A DNA stretch of 12,927 bases, from NCBI GenBank assembly GCA_937127205.1, contig CAKZLS010000099.1:1-12927 (forward strand), given 5' to 3'. Shown here piece after piece: positions 6,421 through 12,526 of this stretch (position 1 is the stretch's first letter; every line of letters begins with the position of its first letter). Under the pieces are notes generated by a model. It did not search any database. It saw only the letters and a program-made list of their open reading frames with translations, and was not told where the DNA came from. Source of the stretch: an uncultured Rhodospirillales bacterium. GTDB lineage: Bacteria > Pseudomonadota > Alphaproteobacteria > Rhodospirillales > Defluviicoccaceae. Made by a program: the position numbers and the translations under genes.

Positions 6421-7480
6421 CGTTTTCGGTCTTCTCGTCGGCCAGGAAGAGTCCGCGGTGAAAGAACAGCGGGGAACGCGGCGCGCTGGCGTGGTGATCG
6501 GTCGCAAAACGCTCAAGCCCCTCGACTTGCTCGCGCGAACCAAAAACCAAGGGCGTATGCTGATGGAGGGTCGAAGGAATAATTTCGAGCAATCGTTGGA
6601 TGCCCGTCGACGCCGCACCTCCAGCCTGTTCCACCAGCCAGGCGATGGGGTTGGCCTGAAAGACGAGGCTTAAGCTGCCCACTGTCCCGCGGTCCCCAAC
6701 CTCCGCCGGGTAGATTTGCATACCGCCTCGGAGCAAAACCCGATGACAGGCCGCCACCAGCGACGCGTTCCGATGCACCTGAATGCTTGTTTCGAGGCGC
6801 CCGTTGCCGCGTGTGATCCAATCGTCCACATAACTTTTGATCGGGTGCTCGCACAGCGCGCCATTGGAAGCGTCGATTGCGATCGTGCGCGTCTCCGTCG
6901 GGGTGTACTGACGCGCCTCCGATAGCCGGAAAGTCGCCGACCGCCGATCCAGGGTGAAGACTTGAGTTCCCTCGCCGAGCGTCAGCGTTAGGGATGTTCG
7001 CGGCCCGTAGACGATGTAGCCGGCGGCGACCTGCTTGGTTCCCGGTTGCAAGAGGCAAGAAATACTGGGCCGGTTTCCGTCGAAAAGTGCTGGAAGAAGC
7101 GAAAAGACTGTACCAACGGTCCCGTGCGTCTCGATATCGGAAACGCCGTCTAGGGGCATGAGCGCAGCACACAGAGCCTCTTTGCCCGGACGGACATTCA
7201 CAATGCCAAGCTCGTTTTCCGCGATCACCGCTACTGGGGCCCGGCTCAAAGCATCGAGCAACAAGGCTTTAGCGCTCGCGGTAAGATGCCGAATCTGCTC
7301 CTCGCACGACGCGTCCGAGCCGGCAGGCAGCGTGTCTTGGTCGGGGGATTGTGCGATCAGCTCGGAAATGCGCCGGCCTGCCTCGGCGATCTCCATGACG
7401 GTATTGGCGATGTCCCGGCGGCACTTGTCGGTGCGCGCCCAACCACCCAGAGTATCTGCGAGCGAGGCCTGCTGTTGCAT
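6410..7480 (-). CDS. cbbF: Class I fructose-1,6-bisphosphatase-like protein with degenerate active site
   Basis: By place and fold this is the Calvin-cycle FBPase. The 356 residues are full length, with the family's GYIVYGP, ALYG-like beta block, LVEQAGGAA, LHQHTPLVFGSREQVE and the SPLF..RGLF tail. Key residues differ from the family, however. The DPLDGSSNID metal motif reads MPLDGVSDIE (Met108 for the first Asp, Asp111 kept), and the SEE pair reads AEN at 87-89. LYE-NP reads VFQANP (Gln275 for the metal Glu), and the substrate-binding RY-VGS and K-R positions read HR-NAS and S-S. The frame is unbroken. The ATG at 7480 has AGGGAGA just upstream and is preferred to one nine codons earlier. It is first in the operon, divergent from cbbR, and overlaps cbbP by 11 bases. 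Activity is doubtful. Confidence 0.88.
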   Translation of the reverse strand: MQQQASLADTLGGWARTDKCRRDIANTVMEIAEAGRRISELIAQSPDQDTLPAGSDASCEEQIRHLTASAKALLLDALSRAPVAVIAENELGIVNVRPGKEALCAALMPLDGVSDIETHGTVGTVFSLLPALFDGNRPSISCLLQPGTKQVAAGYIVYGPRTSLTLTLGEGTQVFTLDRRSATFRLSEARQYTPTETRTIAIDASNGALCEHPIKSYVDDWITRGNGRLETSIQVHRNASLVAACHRVLLRGGMQIYPAEVGDRGTVGSLSLVFQANPIAWLVEQAGGAASTGIQRLLEIIPSTLHQHTPLVFGSREQVEGLERFATDHHASAPRSPLFFHRGLFLADEKTENGVR

Positions 7481-7668
7481 CGTTCTCTCCCTGGAGCGCT
7501 GCAGCATTTCCCTGTGTTTCAGCCTCGTTCCCGCTTAATACGGAATTCAAATGGCCTGGGTCCCGGAGGCAGTCGCTCGATCAATCTCCACAACGATGCT
7601 GCGGGATCTGGACGATTTAGTAAATTCGAATTAACTTTGTACTGTCGAAAGAAAAACTTAATGGCGCC
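7481..7668. promoter_or_regulatory. cbbR-cbbF divergent regulatory region
   Basis: This 188-bp gap must hold the promoters of both cbbR (+) and the cbb operon (-). Its AT-rich core near 7611-7660 contrasts with the GC-rich surroundings. I cannot place convincing -35/-10 boxes for either gene. The CbbR candidate site is listed separately. Confidence 0.7.
7619..7636. promoter_or_regulatory. Candidate CbbR binding site
   Basis: AGTAAATTCGAATTAACT is an 18-bp palindrome with a single mismatched base pair and a perfect 10-bp centre (AATTCGAATT). It contains T-N11-A (7621 to 7633), the LysR-family recognition form, and the AT-rich TNA-type wording known for CbbR sites. It lies 32 bases before the cbbR start, suited to autoregulation, and 138 bases before the cbbF start. 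Confidence 0.6.
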
Positions 7669-8598
7669 ATGCGTAACGTTACCTTGAAACAGCTCCGGGT
7701 CTTGGCCGCCGTTGCGCGCACGGGCTCGGTGGTGGGGGCGTCCCGGGAGCTCAATGTCTCGCCGCCGGCGATCACCATGCAACTGCGGTCCATCGAGGAT
7801 CTCGCCGGTATCCCTCTCCTGGAAAGGGCGCGAGACGGTTTTCGGCCAACGGAAGCCGGCAGCGAAGTCTTGGCGCAGATTCAACGGATCGAGGCATCGC
7901 TCGCCGACTGTGAGGAAGTGCTCGCAAATCTCAGAGGCGTCGAGGGTGGGCGCGTCAATGTCGGCGTTACCAGCACCGCCAAATACTTCGCCCCGCGGGC
8001 CCTTGCCGAATTCGCGGAGCAGCATCCGCGGGTGGACGTGCGGCTGACCGTCGGAAACCGCGACGACATCGTCGCCCGGTTGGAATCCTACGAACTCGAC
8101 CTGGCGATTACAGGCCGTCCACCCAAGACATTCGAGGTGGAGAACGCGGCATTCGGCGATCATCCCTTTGTGATTATCGGCCCCCCCGAACACCGGTTGG
8201 CAAAGCGTCTGAAATTGACGCTCAAAGACCTATCGAAGGAAACCTTCGTCCTTCGCGAAGAGGGTTCCGGTACCCGTTCGCTGATGCAGGAGCTGTTTCA
8301 TGGGGCCGGCATCGAGCCGCGTATTGGCATGCAGATCGGAAGCAATGAAACCATCAAACAGGCGGTCATGGCCGGACTTGGGATCGCCGTCATTTCGGCG
8401 CACACGGTCGCCGCGGAGATCAACGACCGCCGGCTCGCCGCCTTCAATGTGGCCGATCTGCCGGTCATGCGGACGTGGTTCGTGGTCAAACGCGAGGACA
8501 AGCGGCTGTTGCCGGCGCCACAGGCAATGTGGGATTTCTTGAAGATCTCAGGGGCGCGGTTCCTTCCCGACACCGCGCACTTCATGCCGCCGAAATGA
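7669..8598 (+). CDS. cbbR: LysR-type regulator of the cbb operon
   Basis: The 309-residue protein has the LysR winged helix-turn-helix at about 5-64 (LKQLRVLAAVARTGSVVGAS, NVSPPAITMQLRSIEDLAG, LLERARDGFRPTEAG). The periplasmic-binding-like effector domain runs from about 92 onward (GRVNVGVTSTAKYFAPRAL...). CbbR proteins switch on divergent Calvin operons in response to metabolites such as RuBP or NADPH; the wording and the position opposite cbbF support this identity. The ATG at 7669 has only a purine-rich AAAGAAAA stretch upstream, not a good Shine-Dalgarno. An out-of-frame ATG eight bases earlier opens an eight-codon frame overlapping this start. It is transcribed alone; a 207-bp gap follows before uspA. 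Confidence 0.93.
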   Translation: MRNVTLKQLRVLAAVARTGSVVGASRELNVSPPAITMQLRSIEDLAGIPLLERARDGFRPTEAGSEVLAQIQRIEASLADCEEVLANLRGVEGGRVNVGVTSTAKYFAPRALAEFAEQHPRVDVRLTVGNRDDIVARLESYELDLAITGRPPKTFEVENAAFGDHPFVIIGPPEHRLAKRLKLTLKDLSKETFVLREEGSGTRSLMQELFHGAGIEPRIGMQIGSNETIKQAVMAGLGIAVISAHTVAAEINDRRLAAFNVADLPVMRTWFVVKREDKRLLPAPQAMWDFLKISGARFLPDTAHFMPPK

Positions 8599-8805
8599 GA
8601 ATGGACACCACAGAGCCAAACCGTGATCTTGTCGACGCTGAATAAATCCAGAACCTGTGCGCGTGGACGAAGGCCGCCTTATCCAATACATTCCGTGCAT
8701 ATTGGTGCGACGAAGTCGATGTGAGGTCGGCAACCGCATTGCGTTTCGTCCGTGTCTCGGGGTTCGCAATCTCGCCGGACGACAAAAACTCGATAAAGGG
8801 AAATT
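8599..8805. other. Intergenic region between cbbR and uspA
   Basis: These 207 bases hold no convincing coding frame on either strand. A dyad with six-base arms, CCAATA and TATTGG (8683-8705), is the only structure seen; it could be a cbbR terminator stem or a regulator site for uspA, but it lacks a T-run. AAAGGG six bases before the uspA ATG is that gene's ribosome-binding site. I see no clear promoter boxes. Confidence 0.4.
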
Positions 8806-9234
8806 ATGTACAAAGACATTCTGCTGGCCGTCGACTTGAACGACGACAGCTCATGGCAAAAAGCGCTACCGACGGCGGTGGAGTACTGTCACGCGTTCGG
8901 TTCAATCCTTCACGTCATTACCGTGGCTCCAAGCTTCGGGATGTCCTTCGTCGGTCAATTCTTTCCGGAGGGATATGAGGAAAAATTGGAGAACGACCTC
9001 CTAGAGGGTCTGCGAGCGTTCGTTGAACAGCACGTTCCCGAAGATGTGAAGGTCCAACGCGTCGTCACTCTGGGAACCGTCTATCAGGAAATCCTCGGTG
9101 CCGCCGAGACCATTGACGCCGATTTGATCGTCATGGCCTCGCACCGTCCCGAGCTGAAGGATTATCTGCTCGGACCGAACGCAGCGCGTGTGGTTCGCCA
9201 TGCCCAGTGCTCGGTCCTTGTGGTTCGCGACTAG
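8806..9234 (+). CDS. Universal stress protein, TRAP-associated type
   Basis: The 142-residue UspA-fold protein begins with the typical first strand (MYKDILLAVDL) and has DADLIVMASHR and the ending CSVLVVRD. Canonical ATP-binding members carry G-x2-G-x9-G-S/T; here the segment 111-127 reads ASHRPELKDYLLGPNAA, so the first glycines are missing. This wording is found in Usp proteins that accompany TRAP transporters. TeaD, next to the TeaABC ectoine TRAP system of Halomonas, is the characterised example: it binds ATP and tunes uptake. The TRAP genes at 10770 onward make the same pairing plausible here, although the LacI gene lies between. It converges on lacI with a 10-base gap. RBS is AAAGGG. 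Confidence 0.9.
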   Translation: MYKDILLAVDLNDDSSWQKALPTAVEYCHAFGSILHVITVAPSFGMSFVGQFFPEGYEEKLENDLLEGLRAFVEQHVPEDVKVQRVVTLGTVYQEILGAAETIDADLIVMASHRPELKDYLLGPNAARVVRHAQCSVLVVRD

Positions 9235-9244
9235 AGGCGAGCCG

Positions 9245-10306
9245 TCACCGGACGAGTGGCGGGCCCGTCGTCCCTCTCACGATCAAGCTCGCCTCGAATT
9301 CCATATTCGAGGGAACCGGTTCGTCCGACAGGCGGGCGAGCAAGTACTCGGCAGCGCAGACACCCATCTCCTCGCCGGGAATGTGCATGGTCGTCAAACC
9401 GGGTTCGAAGTGCTCGGCGAATTCCAAGTCGGCAAAACCGGTGACGGAGACGTCGCCCGGGATGTCAAGACCGAGCGCCCGGCCCTCGATCATCGCACTC
9501 AGGGCCAGGATGTCATTGCTGCAAATGACCGCTGTCGGCGGTGATTCTCCCGACATGATCGCGCGAAAACGCCGGCGCGCGTGCGCCACGGAATAAGGGC
9601 ATTCAAGCAAACGGTTCGCGGGAAGCTCAACATCGTAAGCCGCAAAAGCGTTCCTGACGCCCAGGATCCGATCGGACGCACGATCGTTGCCTTGCGCGAT
9701 CGGTGTAATCATACCGATGTCCCGGTGACCGATCTCGAGCAGGTATGTCGCTATTCGGCGAGCCGCCTCGCGATTGTCGAAGCCGACGCACGGATGATCG
9801 CTCGCTCCGTCGAAAACCCAGGTGTGAACATACGGAATGTTCTTATCGAGAAGCAGCTCATGCACCTGGGGCGCATGCAACTGGCCGACAAGCAGCATGG
9901 CGTCCACGCCCCGCGTGACCAAGCTTTCCACCTGTTCGCGTTCGCGGCCGATGTCGTATTCTGAAGTGGCGAGAAGCAGCGTGTATTCCGACTCGCCGAG
10001 GCGGAGCTGCAGGGCTTGCAGTCCTTTTGAAAAAATCGCGTTGTCAATTGTCGGGATCACCGCCCCGATCGTATGGGTCCTCTGCGAGGCAAGCGCCCGC
10101 GCCGCCCCGTGAGGCACGTATCCGAGTGCGTCGATCGCTTGTTCGACCTTTTCGCGCATCGCCGGGCGAACCGTCTTGGGCGCATTGAGACAACGCGAAA
10201 CGGTTGCGGTCGAGACGCCCGCGCGTGTCGCCACGTCACTCAAAGTCGGTGAGCTATCTCCGCGCTTTTGTAAGCGCTTTCGAACCTGCTTGGCGATGGC
10301 GACCAT
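9245..10306 (-). CDS. LacI-family transcriptional regulator
   Basis: The 353-residue repressor-type protein has a 19-residue basic lead, then the LacI helix-turn-helix at 21-41 (LSDVATRAGVSTATVSRCLN) and the hinge helix region around 66-74 (PHGAARALA). The periplasmic-binding-like sugar domain starts at about 79 (TIGAVIPTIDNAIF). The STATVSR recognition helix is of the CcpA/GntR-like type that reads TGTAAGCGCTTACA-like sites. Such a site lies in the divergent promoter region 127 bp from its start codon, so it most likely represses the TRAP operon until an inducer, probably the transported substrate, is bound. The effector cannot be named. The start ATG follows AAGAAG. A second operator-like site lies in codons 9-13 of this gene. 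Confidence 0.93.
   Translation of the reverse strand: MVAIAKQVRKRLQKRGDSSPTLSDVATRAGVSTATVSRCLNAPKTVRPAMREKVEQAIDALGYVPHGAARALASQRTHTIGAVIPTIDNAIFSKGLQALQLRLGESEYTLLLATSEYDIGREREQVESLVTRGVDAMLLVGQLHAPQVHELLLDKNIPYVHTWVFDGASDHPCVGFDNREAARRIATYLLEIGHRDIGMITPIAQGNDRASDRILGVRNAFAAYDVELPANRLLECPYSVAHARRRFRAIMSGESPPTAVICSNDILALSAMIEGRALGLDIPGDVSVTGFADLEFAEHFEPGLTTMHIPGEEMGVCAAEYLLARLSDEPVPSNMEFEASLIVRGTTGPPLVR
10269..10282. promoter_or_regulatory. Second LacI-type operator-like site, inside lacI
   Basis: TGTAAGCGCTTTCG matches the perfect operator at 10433 in 12 of 14 positions, including the central AAGCGCTT. It lies over codons 9-13 of the regulator gene, 164 bp from the main operator. It may serve autoregulation or repression by looping, or be a by-product of the RKRLQ coding. 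Confidence 0.4.
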
Positions 10307-10398
10307 AAGCGTGCTTCTTAAAAATCATTGGCACTATCAACTAAAATATTGACTTAAGGTGATTTTGTTCCGCCGTCAACCAAACTGCGAGTGCGCAC

Positions 10399-10426
10399 TT
10401 GACACATCAATCTTCAATATGATAGT
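10399..10426 (+). promoter_or_regulatory. Likely sigma70 promoter of the TRAP operon
   Basis: A consensus TTGACA (10399-10404) is followed after 16 bases by GATAGT (10421-10426), four of six matches to a -10 box. Transcription would start near 10433, directly on the LacI operator. TATGAT at 10418 is a better -10 wording but is only 13 bases from TTGACA. Confidence 0.55.
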
Positions 10427-10432
10427 TCATAA

Positions 10433-10446
10433 TGTAAGCGCTTACA
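10433..10446. promoter_or_regulatory. LacI-family operator, perfect palindrome
   Basis: TGTAAGCGCTTACA is a perfect 14-bp palindrome with the central CG expected for LacI/CcpA-type regulators. It sits at the predicted transcription start of the TRAP operon, opposite a LacI gene with a matching recognition-helix type, so binding would block the promoter. Confidence 0.85.
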
Positions 10447-10491
10447 AAAAGCGGATCGACAACAAAGATCGACAAAACATCGGGAGGAGAC

Positions 10492-10749
10492 ATGGCAAAG
10501 TCGCAAGACCGTATCGGTCGTATAGCCTTAGTGGCATCCGCGATCTTTTTCGGCCTCTACCTCACCAACGTTATCGTCGGCAAAGTGGCCGCCGTGATGG
10601 GCGCCAGCGAACCGCTGTCCATCGGCGACGTGCCGGAATTTCTCACTCTGCTCGCGGCCTCGATCTGTTTCGTGATCGGAACGCTCAGCAAGGAAAAGCA
10701 GTTGAAGGCCGAGTCTATGGACCGTCCTCGAGAGGACATGGCCAAATAA
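10492..10749 (+). CDS. Small two-helix membrane protein leading the TRAP operon
   Basis: The 85-residue protein is unrecognised. It has two hydrophobic segments, about 9-30 (IALVASAIFFGLYLTNVIVG) and 48-66 (PEFLTLLAASICFVIGTLS), joined by a short loop, and a charged C-terminal tail. It is too short and unlike in sequence to be the DctQ subunit, which is present downstream. The ATG follows GGGAGGAGAC, a strong ribosome-binding site, and the gene is the first after the LacI operator. It ends 20 bp before dctP, so it is cotranscribed. It may be an accessory subunit or assembly factor of this TRAP system, but the sequence shows no motif to prove it. Confidence 0.8.
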   Translation: MAKSQDRIGRIALVASAIFFGLYLTNVIVGKVAAVMGASEPLSIGDVPEFLTLLAASICFVIGTLSKEKQLKAESMDRPREDMAK

Positions 10750-10769
10750 CCAGGTGCGGGAGGAAAAGA

Positions 10770-11924
10770 ATGTCTATCAAAAAACGCAAAGAAACTTTGC
10801 AGTCCGAAGAACGACGTCACTTCATGGAGCTTGTGAGCAAGTTCGGATTTACCGCTGCGGTGGTCGCCGGGGCCGCCGGTGTTCTGACACCCCGGGAAGC
10901 GGCGGCGCAGATGGCCAACGAAGACCGTGAGCGGCAGAAAGCCGCCAAGTTCACTATGAACGTGGCGACGGCCTACATTCTGGGGGCGTCGCGCAGCTAT
11001 CCGATCATGCAGCTCGACTTCAAGGAAAACATCCAAAACGCCACCAACGGGCAAGTGTACGTAAAACTTTCGCCGGGCGGACAGCTCGGCACCGGCGGCG
11101 CGCTGGTCACCAAGGTCCAGGGCGGCACCATCCAAGCAGCTCAACATTCGCTGTCGAACTTCGCGTCGTTCGCCCCCGTCGTCGACCTGATCAATATTCC
11201 CTACTGGTGCGGCCAAAACCAAAAATTCGTCAATCTCGTCAACTCGAAAACGTGGGCCGACGAGGTTAATCCGCAAGTGCAGGCCAAGGGATTCAAGCCG
11301 CTCTGGTATGTGGTCATCGACCCCCGCGTGGTCGCGTTACGCCAGGGCATTGACGGCCCGATCAAAACCCCAGCGCAAATGCAAGGCATCAAGTTCCGCG
11401 TGCCGGGCTCGGAGATCCTGGCCCAGTTCTATCGCCTCCTCGGCGCCAACCCGACACCGGTCGCCTGGGGCGAAACACCCTCCGCCATCAAACAGGGCGT
11501 TGCCGACGCTCTCGATCCTTCGGTCGAGGCGCTTTACGTGTTCGGCTTCAAAGACGTTCTCTCCTGGGTCACCTTCAACGCCGCCGTGCCGGACTCCCAG
11601 GTGTATTCGTGCAATCTGGAATGGTTCAACGGCCTGCCTGGCGACGTCCAGGAAGGCATCGAATTCGCCAGCGAGATCACCGCGCAGCAAAACCTGGCGA
11701 AGGTCCCGGCGGCACGAGCCTACGCTATGGCCGAGCTGGGCAAGGGCGGCGTCCAGTTCTATGCGCCGACCGATGCGGAGATGGAAGAGTGGGTCGCCAA
11801 GGCGGGCCACCAACTGCCCGCTTGGGATGACTTCAAGAAAACGCTGGCAGGTTCCACCGCCAAGTTCGACGCGCTGCTCGAGGCGGCTAACACACCTGGC
11901 CGCCACTACGTTCACGACGTCTAG
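10770..11924 (+). CDS. dctP: TRAP transporter substrate-binding protein, Tat-exported
   Basis: This is the periplasmic binding protein of a DctPQM-type TRAP importer; 384 residues. The N-terminus has a twin-arginine motif (ERRHFME, Arg15-Arg16), a hydrophobic stretch at 25-40, and a likely cleavage after AAA46, so it probably folds in the cytoplasm and leaves by Tat. The mature part shows the DctP fold, including GQLGTGGALVTKVQGGTI and the signature GIKFRVPGSEI, whose Arg210 is the family's carboxylate-binding arginine. VAWGETPSAIKQGVADALD follows. The substrate is therefore probably an organic anion; a specific one cannot be assigned. An open frame extends 137 codons upstream but the ATG at 10770 has GGGAGGA upstream and starts the signal peptide. 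A 78-bp gap with a strong hairpin precedes dctQ. Confidence 0.94.
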   Translation: MSIKKRKETLQSEERRHFMELVSKFGFTAAVVAGAAGVLTPREAAAQMANEDRERQKAAKFTMNVATAYILGASRSYPIMQLDFKENIQNATNGQVYVKLSPGGQLGTGGALVTKVQGGTIQAAQHSLSNFASFAPVVDLINIPYWCGQNQKFVNLVNSKTWADEVNPQVQAKGFKPLWYVVIDPRVVALRQGIDGPIKTPAQMQGIKFRVPGSEILAQFYRLLGANPTPVAWGETPSAIKQGVADALDPSVEALYVFGFKDVLSWVTFNAAVPDSQVYSCNLEWFNGLPGDVQEGIEFASEITAQQNLAKVPAARAYAMAELGKGGVQFYAPTDAEMEEWVAKAGHQLPAWDDFKKTLAGSTAKFDALLEAANTPGRHYVHDV

Positions 11925-11934
11925 CCGTGTCCTG

Positions 11935-11962
11935 GGGTGGTCTCGCCGGGGCGGGGCCACCC
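11935..11962 (+). repeat. Stable GC-rich hairpin between dctP and dctQ
   Basis: Arms 11935-11947 and 11950-11962 pair along 13 positions in RNA, 11 Watson-Crick and two G-U; in practice a 12-bp stem with a four-base loop. No T-run follows, so it is not a full terminator. Its place just after the binding-protein gene fits a 3' mRNA-stabilising or attenuating element that raises DctP over the membrane subunits. Confidence 0.65.
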
Positions 11963-12002
11963 AACAGACATCACCGCCGTAACTCGACACCAAGAGGCCG
12001 CC

Positions 12003-12518
12003 ATGCGCGATTTTCTTGCCAAAGTCGACCGGGACGGAGAGCGCTGGTTGCTGCTCGTCCTCTATTCCACCATCGTCGTCACCATCGCCATGGAGGTGAT
12101 CCGGCGCTTCGTCCTCTCCTACTCTTCCATCTGGGGGGAGGAAATCGCCCGCTACGCGTTCATCTATCTCGCCTGGATCGGGGCGTCCGCCGCCATTCGA
12201 AATCGGGCACACATGCGCATCGACGTCATCCTGCACTACGTGCCACCCACGGCAAAAAGCGTGATCTACCTGTTCGGCGACATCTGCACGCTGATCCTCG
12301 CCGTCATCGCGCTCTACTGGTCCATCGAACCGGTCATAACATCGATCAAATTCGGCTCCGTGACCCACGGTCTGCGCATCAGCCAAGCCTGGTTCCTGGC
12401 CGCCGTACCGCTCGGCTTTTCCTTGATGACCCTCCGTCTGCTGCAATCGATCTGGCGCGACGTGCGTGGCATTCGAACCGGTAAGGCCGTCTACGAAGGC
12501 GAGAAACTCTTCGACTAG
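12003..12518 (+). CDS. dctQ: TRAP transporter small membrane subunit
   Basis: The 171-residue integral membrane protein has four hydrophobic segments at about 14-34, 50-66, 86-106 and 129-150, as in DctQ subunits. The EVIRRFVLSYSSIWGEEIAR stretch, followed by YAFIYLAWIGASAA and HMRIDV, is the family's typical core. DctQ joins DctM in the cytoplasmic membrane to carry substrate handed over by DctP with Na+ or H+ symport. The ATG at 12003 follows AGAGG by five bases and begins the conserved part; an in-frame ATG 22 codons upstream would start inside the hairpin region and adds non-conserved residues. Its TAG is part of the ribosome-binding site of dctM. Confidence 0.92.
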   Translation: MRDFLAKVDRDGERWLLLVLYSTIVVTIAMEVIRRFVLSYSSIWGEEIARYAFIYLAWIGASAAIRNRAHMRIDVILHYVPPTAKSVIYLFGDICTLILAVIALYWSIEPVITSIKFGSVTHGLRISQAWFLAAVPLGFSLMTLRLLQSIWRDVRGIRTGKAVYEGEKLFD

Positions 12519-12526
12519 GAGTCGTC

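Larger units (their letters stand above)
10307..10491. promoter_or_regulatory. Divergent regulatory region between lacI and the TRAP operon
   Basis: The 185-bp gap is AT-rich, unlike its flanks. It carries the rightward promoter and operator listed separately and must also hold the leftward lacI promoter, for which no convincing boxes could be placed. A GGGAGGAG ribosome-binding site ends it. Confidence 0.65.

Noticed and set aside
5668..6582. Open frame of about 300 codons on the + strand
   Set aside because: Antisense to cbbP and the end of cbbF, with no ribosome-binding site or recognisable motif.
6421..6618. N-terminal extension of CbbP to an upstream ATG
   Set aside because: The extra 66 residues are a shadow of cbbF; bacterial phosphoribulokinases begin just before the GSSGAG loop, at the GTG.
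8683..8705. CCAATA/TATTGG dyad between cbbR and uspA as a terminator
   Set aside because: Only six paired bases, an eleven-base loop and no T-run; kept only as a note in the intergenic entry.
10359..10769. N-terminal extension of DctP through the promoter and the small membrane protein gene
   Set aside because: It would run over the operator and another gene; the ATG at 10770 has a ribosome-binding site and starts a clear Tat signal peptide.
11337..12446. Open frame of about 370 codons on the - strand
   Set aside because: Antisense to dctP and dctQ; low-complexity Asp/Gly/Arg-rich translation with no domain.
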